Counted from the stretch's first letter, positions 1 to 7,613 are shown. The stretch: DNA of 14,497 nt from Propionibacteriaceae bacterium (GCA_027346035.1 DAIESZ010000103.1:1-14497), one strand, 5' to 3'. Notes: generated by a model not told the origin, from the sequence alone. Made by a program: numbers and translations.

Positions 1-2
1 CG

Positions 3-3000
3 GCCGCGGCCGAGCTCGGCGAACAGTTCCGCGCCGCCAGCGACTCCCAGCAAGCCACCCCAGGGTCGATCTCGGACACCCTCGCGATGCTCACCTACGC
101 CCTCGACAACGGCACGCCGCTGCCGGAGTGGGCGCATGACATCAACGAGCGCACGCTCGTCGTCATCGACGAAGCCGGGATGGCCGACACCATCTCGCTC
201 TACACCGCGGTGCAGTTCGTGCTTTCCCGCGGCGGCAGCGTCCGGCTCATCGGCGACGACCAGCAGCTGGCCGCCATCGGTGCCGGCGGGGTGCTTCGCG
301 ACATCCGCGCAACGCACGGGGCCCTCCAGCTCTCGGAGCTGATGCGGTTCAGTGACCAGGCCGAAGGAGCCGCGTCCCTGGCGCTGCGCGAAGGCCGCAA
401 TGAAGCACTGGGCTACTACCTCGACAAGCAGCGCGTCCATGTCGGCGACCTCGCGACGATGACCGAAGAGGTGTTTTCGTCCTGGCAGTTCGACCGCGGC
501 CAAGGCCTCGACGCGATCATGCTCGCCCCCACCCGCGACCTGGTCGCCGACCTCAACCAACGCGCCCGCGCCCACCGCCTCGAGGGCACCGACCCGGCCA
601 CGATCGGTCGCACGGTGCGACTCTCCGACGGCAACGACGCGTCGGTGGGCGACGTCATCATCACCCGCCGCAACCAGCGGTCCCTGCGCATGACCCGCAC
701 TGACTGGGTCAAGAACGGCGACCGCTGGACCATCCTCGACGTCACCAACAAGGGCGCCCTCCAGGTCCAGCACATGAAGACCGGCCGCATGCTCGAGCTG
801 CCTGCTTCCTTCGTCGCGCACAACACCGACCTCGGCTACGCGTGCACCGTTCACACCGCCCAGGGCGTCACCGCCGACGCGATGCACGGCCTGGCCAACG
901 GCGAAGAGTCGCGCCAGCAGCTATACACGATGATGACCCGCGGTCGGCACGCCAACCATGTCTACCTCGGCGTAGTCGGCGACGGCGACCCGCACTCGGT
1001 GATCCGGCCCGAGCTGCTCAACCCGCGCACCCCTACCGACGTTCTCGAGCGGATCCTCGCCCGCGACGCCTCCCCGAAGTCGGCGACCACGCTGCGCCGT
1101 GAGGCCTCCGACCCGGCGGTCCGACTCGCCGACGCGGCCGCCGCCTACACCGACGCCTTGTACGTCGCCGCCGAGAAGACCCTCGGCAGCGACGTCGTCG
1201 CCGGTCTCGACGAAGCCGTCGACCACGTCGTGCCGGGCCTGTCGGAAGAAGCGGCCTGGCCCGCGCTGCGTGCGCACCTCCTGCTACTCGGCGCGGCCGG
1301 GGAGGACCCCGTCGCGATGCTCACCGCGGCCGCCGGCGACCGCGAGCTGACCACCTCACGTGACTCCGCCGCAGTCCTCGACTGGCGTCTGGACGCCTCC
1401 GGACTACGCAACTCGGGCCGCGGACCGCTGCCGTGGCTGCACGCCGCACCCGCCGCGATCGCCTCCCACGAAACCTGGGGGCCCTACCTCAAGCAGCGCG
1501 CCCAGTTCGTCACCACCCTCGCCGAGCAGGTCAGGGACCGTGCCGAGTCGAGCACCATCACGCCAGCCTGGGCCACGAACGGCGCCCGCCTGGAGCCCAC
1601 AGTTCGCGGCAACGTCGAGGTCTGGCGGGCAGCGATGGGGGTCGATCCCACCGACCGTCGGCCCACCGGTCCCGCACAGCAGCAGAAGGTGGCCCGCACC
1701 TGGCAGCGGCGCCTCAACAAGCAGGTCGCCGGGGACCGGACACCGGCCATCCGCGAGTGGAAGCACGTCCTGGATGGGATCAGCACCAGCATCGCCCAGG
1801 ACGAGTTCACTCCACTTCTGGCCGAGCGTCTCGCGTCGATGTCCCGCGCGGGCGTGAACGCCCGAAGCCTCATCACCGCCGCGGCCCAGGCCGGTCCGCT
1901 GCCCGACGACCACGCCGCCGCCGCCCTGTGGTGGCGCATCTCCCGCCACGTCGCGCCCGCGGTGGCCGCACGCCTCGACGCCCGCGAGCAGGTCACCACG
2001 GCGGCCTGGACCCAGCAGCTCACGGACCTCATCGGCGCCGAGCGGGCCACCGCGCTCCAGCAGAGCTCGTGGTGGCCGGCGCTTGTCTCTGTGGTCGACC
2101 ACGGCCTCCAGCGGGGCTGGGAGCTCCCTCGGCTCCTCGGGCTCGACCCGGACAACCCGGCCCCCGTCGACGTCGACGTCGACGTCGACGAGTGCCAGGC
2201 GATGGTCTGGCGCGCCTCGATCGCCACCGACGACATCCCCACCGACAACCCCGACGACCTGAGGGACATCCCCGAGAACCTCCCGCCCAAGGACCTCGAG
2301 GACCTGCTCAACGACTTCGCCAACGAGCACGCCACCACGGAGCACGCACCTGTCCCCGACGAGCACTGGACTCCCGTCGTCGACGAGCCCTACGACCCGG
2401 CATGGGAGGAGGCCATGCTCGACCCCGAGTGGGACCACAGACACGTGCCAGTCGACACGATCGACCGCGACGACGCGTATGCAGCCGACCTCGCCGCGAC
2501 CCCGAGCGATGCGACCAACGGCCTCGACGACGACGTCGACTTCGAGGTCGACCGGACTCTTCTATTCGCGCGGATGGGTCGCGACTCCCGGATCATCGAC
2601 GAGAAGACCTTCTACTCCGACACCGACATCAGGCGGCAGATGGAGCGCGCCGACGCCTGGCACGAGTCGCCGGTCTCGCAGGAGCGGATGCTCCAGATCA
2701 ACGAGATGGCCCAGCAGTTCTTCGAGCGCCAGTTCACCGCGCCGGGAGCATGGGGCCGCCCGTACCTCACCTCCCGGTTCGGCACCGACCTGGCCGGCCA
2801 TGAGCACTTCCGGCCCGGCCAGGCGCCCGCCGGCTGGAACAACCTGGTCAAGCACCTACGTCGCCAGGGCGTCTCGGACGAAGAGATGGTGGCCACCGGT
2901 GTCGCGACCGTCGCGTCCAACGGCAACCTCATCGACCGCTTCCGTGACCGCGTGATGTTCCCCATCACCCATCCCGGACCCAACGGTCCGCAGATCCTCG

Positions 3001-4073
3001 GCTTCGTCGGCCGCCGGCACCCCGAGGTCACCGACGACCGCAACCCGAAGTACCTCAACACCGGCGCCACACCCCTGTTCAACAAGGGCGCCCAGCTCTT
3101 CGGCGTGATCGAGCCCCTGCTGTCCACAGGCGCCACTCCGGTCATCGTCGAAGGCCCGATGGACGCGATCGCGGTCACCTTGGCCACCGAAGGCGCTCAG
3201 GTCGGCGTCGCACCGCTTGGTACGTCGCTGACCGAGGACCAGGTCGCCCAGCTCGCTCGCCAGTTCCAGCGGACCGGCCGCGATCCTGTCGTGGCCACCG
3301 ACGGCGACCTTGCGGGCCAGGTCGCAGCCGAGCGCGACTTCTGGATGCTCACCGGCCGCGGCCTCGATCCGGCGCACGTCGAGATGCCCGCCGGCAGCGA
3401 CCCGGCCGGCCTGCTGGCCGAGCACGGGCCGGCCGCACTGGCCGAGGCGCTCTCCTCGCCGCGGCCGCTGGGCGAGGTGCTGCTCACCGAGCGGATCGAC
3501 CACCTGACTAACGATCGCGCCCGGCTGGAGGCGGCCAAGGTGCTCGCGGCCCAGCCGAGCCGGGCGTGGGAGCCCGGTCTCGACCAGGTCGTCGCGCGGC
3601 TTCAGGTCTCCCAGGTCCAGGCACGCCGCGACCTCGCGGCCGCAGTCACCGCGTGGGACGCCGACCCGCGACGGGCCGCCAACGAAGGCGCCAACGGCGT
3701 CAGTGACGTCAAGGCCCGCCTCGAGCAGGACAAGGCGGCCGCTCTTAGCCCCGCCGAGCGGTGGGCACCGGTCGCCCAGGCCGCCGATGCACGCCTGGTC
3801 GAGCAGCTCGACTGGCCGCTGCTCGCCAACATGATGCAGGAGATCTCCGACGCTGGGCACGACGTTGCCGCCACGGTGCGCCAGCTGGTCGACGAGGCGC
3901 CGCTCGACGACAAGCCGGCACGCGACCTGCGCTACCGGCTGGTGTCCCGCGTCGACGTCACGGTCAAGACCGGTGAGGGGCCCGCGGCCCCGGGTTCGCG
4001 CCGCGGCGCGGCGCAGGCTCGCCGCCAGCCGGCCCCTCCCCCGACACAGCGGCCGAACGGCCCTCGTCGCTGA
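3..4073 (+). CDS. MobF/TraI-type conjugative relaxase-helicase fused to a DnaG-like primase core (5' partial)
   Basis: The frame is open from base 3, so the first ATG (base 87) is internal and the N-terminal relaxase domain and Walker A lie outside the window. Counting the codon at 3-5 as residue 1, RecD/TraI-like SF1 helicase motifs are present: Walker B VVIDEAGM (D56, E57), GDDQQL (84-89), TVHTAQG (282-288) and MTRGR (311-315). A long poorly conserved, partly acidic middle follows. From about residue 892 a DnaG-type catalytic core begins, with FRDRVMFPI and PKYLNTGATPLFNKG. Its Toprim domain has EGPMD (E1050, D1054) and TDGDLAG (D1100, D1102). No CHC2 zinc finger is visible between helicase and core. 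The tail is basic and Pro/Arg-rich. Known role of the family: nicking at oriT and unwinding the transferred strand. The fused core suggests priming in the recipient (inference). The call is sure; primase activity is not shown. Confidence 0.93.
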   Translation, partial: AAAELGEQFRAASDSQQATPGSISDTLAMLTYALDNGTPLPEWAHDINERTLVVIDEAGMADTISLYTAVQFVLSRGGSVRLIGDDQQLAAIGAGGVLRDIRATHGALQLSELMRFSDQAEGAASLALREGRNEALGYYLDKQRVHVGDLATMTEEVFSSWQFDRGQGLDAIMLAPTRDLVADLNQRARAHRLEGTDPATIGRTVRLSDGNDASVGDVIITRRNQRSLRMTRTDWVKNGDRWTILDVTNKGALQVQHMKTGRMLELPASFVAHNTDLGYACTVHTAQGVTADAMHGLANGEESRQQLYTMMTRGRHANHVYLGVVGDGDPHSVIRPELLNPRTPTDVLERILARDASPKSATTLRREASDPAVRLADAAAAYTDALYVAAEKTLGSDVVAGLDEAVDHVVPGLSEEAAWPALRAHLLLLGAAGEDPVAMLTAAAGDRELTTSRDSAAVLDWRLDASGLRNSGRGPLPWLHAAPAAIASHETWGPYLKQRAQFVTTLAEQVRDRAESSTITPAWATNGARLEPTVRGNVEVWRAAMGVDPTDRRPTGPAQQQKVARTWQRRLNKQVAGDRTPAIREWKHVLDGISTSIAQDEFTPLLAERLASMSRAGVNARSLITAAAQAGPLPDDHAAAALWWRISRHVAPAVAARLDAREQVTTAAWTQQLTDLIGAERATALQQSSWWPALVSVVDHGLQRGWELPRLLGLDPDNPAPVDVDVDVDECQAMVWRASIATDDIPTDNPDDLRDIPENLPPKDLEDLLNDFANEHATTEHAPVPDEHWTPVVDEPYDPAWEEAMLDPEWDHRHVPVDTIDRDDAYAADLAATPSDATNGLDDDVDFEVDRTLLFARMGRDSRIIDEKTFYSDTDIRRQMERADAWHESPVSQERMLQINEMAQQFFERQFTAPGAWGRPYLTSRFGTDLAGHEHFRPGQAPAGWNNLVKHLRRQGVSDEEMVATGVATVASNGNLIDRFRDRVMFPITHPGPNGPQILGFVGRRHPEVTDDRNPKYLNTGATPLFNKGAQLFGVIEPLLSTGATPVIVEGPMDAIAVTLATEGAQVGVAPLGTSLTEDQVAQLARQFQRTGRDPVVATDGDLAGQVAAERDFWMLTGRGLDPAHVEMPAGSDPAGLLAEHGPAALAEALSSPRPLGEVLLTERIDHLTNDRARLEAAKVLAAQPSRAWEPGLDQVVARLQVSQVQARRDLAAAVTAWDADPRRAANEGANGVSDVKARLEQDKAAALSPAERWAPVAQAADARLVEQLDWPLLANMMQEISDAGHDVAATVRQLVDEAPLDDKPARDLRYRLVSRVDVTVKTGEGPAAPGSRRGAAQARRQPAPPPTQRPNGPRR
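2166..2189 (+). repeat. Four tandem copies of GTCGAC inside the relaxase gene
   Basis: Four perfect 6-bp units GTCGAC lie head to tail in frame and encode four Val-Asp pairs. They sit at the start of the acidic linker between helicase and primase parts. Such a repeat can gain or lose units without shifting the frame. I see no other function. Confidence 0.85.
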
Positions 4074-4185
4074 CCCATCCATCGGTGACACCCTCGACGA
4101 CCTCTTCCCGGGGTCGGGGGCAGTCGGCCGAGCATGGGGCGTCTATGCGGGCCACGAGCGGCCCCAACGCCTCACCGCACTGTGA
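4072..4185 (+). pseudogene. Remnant resembling the C-terminus of a DNA methyltransferase
   Basis: One frame reads DPSIGDTLDDLFPGSGAVGRAWG and about 15 more residues to a TGA at 4183-4185. The core DLFPGSGAVGRAW resembles the DPF/DLF-xGSG SAM-binding motif found near the C-terminus of beta-class DNA methyltransferases and of small actinobacterial relatives. The frame has no start codon or ribosome site of its own. Upstream it runs into the relaxase gene in a different frame, and its last bases overlap the 3' end of the opposing umuC. It therefore looks like the tail of a gene whose front part was lost when neighbouring DNA was joined. It could also be a chance resemblance, since the segment is only 37 residues. 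Confidence 0.4.
4149..4164. terminator. Weak hairpin between convergent relaxase and umuC genes
   Basis: GGGCC and GGCCC arms (5 bp) surround a 6-base loop in the 98-bp gap between the two convergent stop codons. There is no T-run on either strand, so an intrinsic terminator is only a guess. The rest of the gap holds the methyltransferase-like remnant. Confidence 0.2.
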
Positions 4186-5449
4186 GCACTTCGGCCCAGC
4201 TGGTGGTCGCTGCGGGTGAGAGTCGTTCGCGGCGCATCTCCCACCGCGGCGCGGTGCGCAGGCCGGCAAGCCCGTAGCCCACGACAGCGCGGCCGTGTCG
4301 GCGAGCGAGCTCGTCGACGGCGACCGCCAGGCGCTCGCGCGCGGGGTCGCTGCCGCCCCACAGGGCCGGCTGGCTCCCGGCCGGGGTGAGGCCAGTCAGG
4401 AGGACCCCGGCACGGTTGTGCGGGTGCCCGGTCCGCATCCGGGCCAGGACGGGCCGGGTCGCCTCGACGAGGCGTAGCGGGTCGGATGTCGGCGGGTCCA
4501 GGGCGACCGAGATCGACTTGTGCTCGACGTGATCCCGGAAACGGCTGCTGCTGATCCAGACGGTCATCAGCGCCGCCTCGAGGTCGTGGATCCTGAGCCG
4601 TCGGGCTGCGCTGGCGGCGTAACTGGCCAACACGTCGCCCATCTCCTGTGGAGAGTCGACGGTCCGGCCGAGCATCCGGGAGAACATGATCTGCTTGCGC
4701 TGGGGTGCCACGTACTCGACGGGCATGCAGGGCACGCCGGCGAGCTCGCGGCCGGTGCGCTCGACGACGACGGACCAGCCGCGTCGCAGCACGCCCGGGT
4801 CGACCAGGGCGAGGTCGAGGGCGGTGTGCACATCGAGGCGTGCAAGGCCGGCCGTCAGCCGGCGGCCGACGCCCCAGACCTCCGAGACCGGGGTCTCGGC
4901 GAGCAGGTCGCGGACCTCCCCGGGCTTCCAAGTCGTCAGGTCCACGAGCGGTGAGCGGGTGGTCTTGGCGTGCCGCTGGGCGACCTTGGCCAAGACCTTG
5001 GTGCTGCCCACGCCTGCGGCGGTGGGCAGTCCGGTCCACCGGCGTACCCGGTGCTGGACCGCTGCGACGTGGCCCGCGGGGTCGCGCCGGTCGGTCTCGA
5101 AGAACGCCTCGTCGACCGAGTAGACGCACGAGACGGCGCTCATCCCCGCGACGATCGTGTGGAAGCGGCTGCTGTAGCCTCCGTACTCCGCGTAGTTCGA
5201 CGACCGGGCCACCAGCGCCGACAAGTGGGGCTTCTCCCGCAGCTTGAACCACGGGTCGCCCATGCGGACGCCGAGTGCCTTGGCCTCGTCGGTCCTACTG
5301 ACGGCGCAGCCGTCGTTGTTGGACAGCACGATCAACGGCACGTCGACCAGGGTTGGGTCGAGTTCGCGCTCGACCGAGCAGAACATGGAGCGGACGTCGA
5401 CCAGGGCGACGGGCTGGGCCGAGCTCGCTCGTCCCCAGGACGGGCTCAC
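4172..5449 (-). CDS. umuC: UmuC-like Y-family DNA polymerase (catalytic subunit of a Pol V-type enzyme)
   Basis: This 425-residue protein matches UmuC in length and motif order. The palm begins LVDVRSMFCSVE (metal ligand D18). VLSNNDGCAVSRTDEAKALG follows at 41-60, then VYSVDEAF with D113 and E114. A helix-hairpin-helix (SEVWGVGRRLTAGL) spans about 189-202. Near the C-terminus, QPALW at 360-364 sits where E. coli UmuC has its clamp-binding QLNLF. All catalytic carboxylates are present. The GTG start at 5449 overlaps the umuD stop as GTGA, so the genes are translationally coupled. The same frame stays open to an ATG at 5914, but that extension lies over umuD in another frame and is Arg/Pro-rich, so I reject it. 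The known role is error-prone translesion synthesis. Control is through the LexA box ahead of umuD. Confidence 0.93.
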   Translation of the reverse strand: MSPSWGRASSAQPVALVDVRSMFCSVERELDPTLVDVPLIVLSNNDGCAVSRTDEAKALGVRMGDPWFKLREKPHLSALVARSSNYAEYGGYSSRFHTIVAGMSAVSCVYSVDEAFFETDRRDPAGHVAAVQHRVRRWTGLPTAAGVGSTKVLAKVAQRHAKTTRSPLVDLTTWKPGEVRDLLAETPVSEVWGVGRRLTAGLARLDVHTALDLALVDPGVLRRGWSVVVERTGRELAGVPCMPVEYVAPQRKQIMFSRMLGRTVDSPQEMGDVLASYAASAARRLRIHDLEAALMTVWISSSRFRDHVEHKSISVALDPPTSDPLRLVEATRPVLARMRTGHPHNRAGVLLTGLTPAGSQPALWGGSDPARERLAVAVDELARRHGRAVVGYGLAGLRTAPRWEMRRERLSPAATTSWAEVLTVR

Positions 5450-5895
5450 CGCACGCGCCGACGCCCGGCGGGCGCGGTCCCGTCGTAGCCGCGGCCAAGG
5501 TCGAGGCGGTGGATCACCCAGGTGACGACACCGAAGACCTCGAGCGGCGCGTCGTCGGGACTGAGCAGCAGTTCCTCCTCGTCGGTGACCAGCGCAGCTC
5601 GGCCGCCGACCGACTCGCACCGGGCGAGCCGGTGCTCGCCCTCGTGGACGAAGACCGCGACCGCACCGAGGCGCGCGGCTTGGGAGCGGTCGACGACGAT
5701 GACGTCGCCGGCTCGAATGCCGAGGCTCGCTAGGGAGTCGGAGGCGACCTGCATCGGGTACGCGGCCTCCCGGCGTGGCATCAGCAGCTTGTCCAGGGAG
5801 ACCAGTCCCTCGTAGTGGTCCTGAGCCGGCGAGGGAAAGGAGGCGGTCTGCTCGACCGCCAATAACTCTCCCTGGATCGAACGTATGTTCGACAT
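5446..5895 (-). CDS. umuD: UmuD-like S24-family protein, apparently unable to self-cleave
   Basis: The protein has 149 residues from the ATG at 5895. It aligns with E. coli UmuD without gaps through the key region: FPSPAQDHYEGLVSLDKLL at 20-38 (E. coli FPSPAADYVEQRIDLNQLL), SDSL with nucleophile Ser54, and the C-terminal LEVFGVVTWVIH. The residue 37 positions after the serine, Lys97 in E. coli, is Ala91 here. The scissile pair Cys24-Gly25 becomes Ala18-Ser19. The fold is clearly kept but the Ser-Lys dyad is not. The start is uncertain: ATG 5895 could be leaderless, whereas TTG at 5862 (codon 12) has AGGGAGAG just upstream and would place the LexA box ahead of the gene. The TTG form would begin only seven residues before the old cleavage point. 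It overlaps umuC by 4 bp. It should act as the UmuC partner under SOS control. Confidence 0.85.
   Translation of the reverse strand: MSNIRSIQGELLAVEQTASFPSPAQDHYEGLVSLDKLLMPRREAAYPMQVASDSLASLGIRAGDVIVVDRSQAARLGAVAVFVHEGEHRLARCESVGGRAALVTDEEELLLSPDDAPLEVFGVVTWVIHRLDLGRGYDGTAPAGRRRVR
5877..5892. promoter_or_regulatory. LexA-binding SOS box
   Basis: TCGAACGTATGTTCGA is a perfect palindrome and an exact match to the actinobacterial/Gram-positive SOS consensus TCGAAC-N4-GTTCGA. It directly abuts the candidate umuD ATG at 5895-5893 and covers codons 2-7 of that reading. If translation starts at TTG 5862, it lies just upstream of the ribosome-binding sequence. Either position would let LexA block the umuDC operon. 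Confidence 0.93.
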
Positions 5896-5902
5896 GATGC
5901 AC

Positions 5903-5908
5903 AGGGTA
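5903..5908 (-). promoter_or_regulatory. Candidate -10 element for umuDC
   Basis: TACCCT on the minus strand fits the loose actinobacterial TANNNT pattern. It lies seven bases before the ATG at 5895, the spacing expected for a leaderless transcript starting at that ATG. No clear -35 is visible at 16-18 bases. The LexA box would then overlap the transcription start. Confidence 0.4.
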
Positions 5909-5950
5909 GACCACCTGCCGAGCACGCAGACGAGACGGCTACGCAGCCCG

Positions 5951-5976
5951 CTCGAATCGAGTCGGTTTCTCGATTC
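5951..5976. promoter_or_regulatory. Inverted repeat in the umuD / small-gene divergent region
   Basis: GAATCGAG (5954-5961) and CTCGATTC (5969-5976) form a perfect 8-bp inverted repeat with a 7-base spacer. The left arm also belongs to an 11-bp palindrome, CTCGAATCGAG (5951-5961). It sits in the roughly 150-bp gap between the umuD start and the rightward small gene. It resembles an operator for a dimeric regulator but does not match the LexA consensus. The regulator is unknown. Confidence 0.4.
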
Positions 5977-6043
5977 TGCTGCGGCGCCCCCGACCTGCGT
6001 GCCACGCCCGAAGACCGCCGGTAGCCTCCACCAGGTAGAGGAG

Positions 6044-6329
6044 TTGCCGCACGGATTCGATGTCCCCATCGACGTCGCCCATGACGGCGAGATCATCTGG
6101 GACGGCAACGCCGTCGCGCAGCCCCAACCCGATCCACGGCTCTGGACCGTCATCGAGTGGCGCGGCTCCCACGGCGTCATCGTCGACGAGCACGCCGACG
6201 AAACCCGGCGGGCTCGTCCAGCTCGTCGAGCTCGACGCGGCCGGCGGCGAGGAGGGCCCGGTCTACACGCTCGAGCACCGCAGCCGTCCGGGCTGGACCG
6301 ACGAGTCCGGCGCGATCGCAAAGCTCTGA
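6044..6329 (+). pseudogene. Small hypothetical gene split by a +1 frameshift
   Basis: Two overlapping frames make one sensible protein. The first runs ELPHGFDVPIDVAHDGEIIW and on to GVIVDEHADE. The second continues PGGLVQLVELDAAGGEEGPV and ends SGAIAKL with TGA at 6327-6329. Removing one A from the run at 6201-6203 joins them as DEHADE-PGGLVQL, about 94 residues. Past that point the first frame turns Arg-rich and meaningless. The likeliest start is TTG 6044, after GTAGAGGAG; a possible -10, TAGCCT, lies at 6022-6027. I do not recognise the family. The soluble, acidic sequence has no membrane segment. The break may be a true mutation or a sequencing error, and programmed shifting is less likely because I see no slippery site. 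Confidence 0.5.
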
Positions 6330-6336
6330 CGACCGA

Positions 6337-6361
6337 CACCGCAGCCGCAAGGGTCGCGGTG
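6337..6361. terminator. Hairpin just after the frameshifted gene
   Basis: CACCGC (6337-6342) and GCGGTG (6356-6361) form a 6-bp stem starting seven bases after the stop codon, with a 13-base loop. No T-run follows, so this is a weak terminator candidate. Confidence 0.25.
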
Positions 6362-6376
6362 CCCTTCGTCGACCCG

Positions 6377-6460
6377 CCCGGAAACGATCAGTTTCGGGCG
6401 ACCTTCAGGAGATCCCCGACTCGCGGGGGATGCGCTACCCGAAACCTTCGGTCGAAACCT
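6377..6460. other. Cluster of three small hairpins in the 241-bp noncoding gap
   Basis: Between the frameshifted gene and the oxidoreductase, three stem-loops lie side by side. The first is CCC-g-GAAAC / GTTTC-GGG (6377-6398, one bulge). The second is ATCCCC / GGGGAT (6412-6431). The third is CCGAA / TTCGG (6439-6451). An 8-bp direct repeat, CGAAACCT, occurs at 6440 and 6453. No gene is apparent in 6330-6570. The cluster could be a convergent terminator zone for the flanking genes or a structured site; the sequence does not decide. Confidence 0.35.
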
Positions 6461-6570
6461 CCCGATAGTGCGCGCGGCATCACCGGCTGTCGAGTTGCGG
6501 CGGAGTCAGCCAGCCGGACTGAGTAGCGCTCGACACCGCGACCGCCGTACCGATCACGGCCACCGACCGG

Positions 6571-7560
6571 CTATCGCTCGGGCATCAATGCGATACGACC
6601 GCTGAGCGATCGGTTCTCCATGCGCTCGTGCGCTGCTGCGGCCTCACTCAGGGGCAGGACGTCAACCTCGGTCTGCCCGAGCCCGGCTGCGACGGCGTCC
6701 ACGGCGGCCTCGAGCGCCGGGCGAATGACCTCCGGGTGAGCGGGGAGTAGGGCGCCGGCATTGAACCCGGCGATCGCGACGCTGCCGAACCAGAGCTGGT
6801 TGGTGTCCAGCGTGTGATCCCACTGGCCGCTCGCGTTGCCCGAGGCGATGAGGCGGCCGCCGGGCGCCATGACGGCCAGGCTGTCGGCGCGAAGCTGTCC
6901 CCCCACGGGGTCGACGACCACGTCGAACCTCTCGTCGCCGAGCACACGCAACAGGTCCGTGGAGTCGACGACCTCGTCATACGGCAGTCTGGTCGACGCT
7001 GCGGCCGCGAGCTTGCTGGGCCGGACAGTCCCGACCACGCGCGAGGCGCCTAGTTCCCGCGCGATGCCGGGGAAGGCCGCCGCGAAGCCACCCAGCGCAC
7101 CATGGATCAGCACACGCTCGCCCGCAGCCAGGTGCGCGATCCGCGTGAGGGCCACATGCGCCATCGCCGCGTTCGGCACCACGGAGACCGCGAGGGCAGG
7201 GTCGATCCCACGTCCTTCGATCGACACCACGGCCGAGGTGGGCGCCACATAGATGGAGGCATAGCCGCCGAGACCGCTGCCGTCGGACATGGTGACGACC
7301 TGCTCTCCGACCTCGAGACCGGTGACACCGTCGCCCAACGCGCGAACCGTGCCGGCGACCTCCAGGCCGGGGACGAAGGGCGGCTTCGCAGACCCGGGCT
7401 GATCCTTGAAGAGGCCCTGACGGAAGAAGACGTCGATGAGGCCGACGGCCGCGTGCGAGACATCGATGGTGACCTGCCCTGGACCCGGCACGGGGTCGGG
7501 GCGCTCTGCGAGCCGCAGCACGGACGGAGCGCCGAAGTCGGTCGCCAGAACAACCTGCAT
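6571..7560 (-). CDS. Zinc-independent quinone oxidoreductase-type medium-chain dehydrogenase
   Basis: This 329-residue enzyme has the full-length MDR layout. The GroES-like N-terminal domain has HAAVGLIDVFFRQGLF (36-51) and PFVPGLEVAGTVRALGDGV (61-79). A Rossmann domain follows with HGALGGFA (153-160), the NADPH-binding turn, and FDVVVDPVGG. No zinc-binding cysteine cluster is seen, which fits the QOR subgroup. Family members reduce quinones or activated alkenes with NADPH in the cytosol; the substrate here is unknown. The ATG at 7560 has AAGGAGAAG seven bases upstream. The gene is divergent from the TetR gene, and its likely -10 overlaps an operator palindrome, so repression by that TetR is expected. 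Confidence 0.9.
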   Translation of the reverse strand: MQVVLATDFGAPSVLRLAERPDPVPGPGQVTIDVSHAAVGLIDVFFRQGLFKDQPGSAKPPFVPGLEVAGTVRALGDGVTGLEVGEQVVTMSDGSGLGGYASIYVAPTSAVVSIEGRGIDPALAVSVVPNAAMAHVALTRIAHLAAGERVLIHGALGGFAAAFPGIARELGASRVVGTVRPSKLAAAASTRLPYDEVVDSTDLLRVLGDERFDVVVDPVGGQLRADSLAVMAPGGRLIASGNASGQWDHTLDTNQLWFGSVAIAGFNAGALLPAHPEVIRPALEAAVDAVAAGLGQTEVDVLPLSEAAAAHERMENRSLSGRIALMPER

Positions 7561-7613
7561 GAGAAGTCTTCTCCTTGGGCCATCGCATCCGGAGGCTCAA
7601 GGCTCGGATCGCG

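Noticed and set aside
5450..5914. N-terminal extension of the umuC frame to an ATG at 5914
   Set aside because: It overlaps umuD in another frame, has Arg/Pro-rich composition without Y-family similarity, and the GTG at 5449 gives the normal UmuC length with a 4-bp overlap.
5940..6005. Possible tRNA fragment or attachment site (TCGAATCGAG looks partly like a T-arm)
   Set aside because: No acceptor, D or anticodon arms can be built around it and no CCA end or second copy is seen.
5885..6043. ATG inside the SOS box as start of the rightward small gene
   Set aside because: The start would lie within the LexA palindrome, and the first 50 residues look like noncoding translation.
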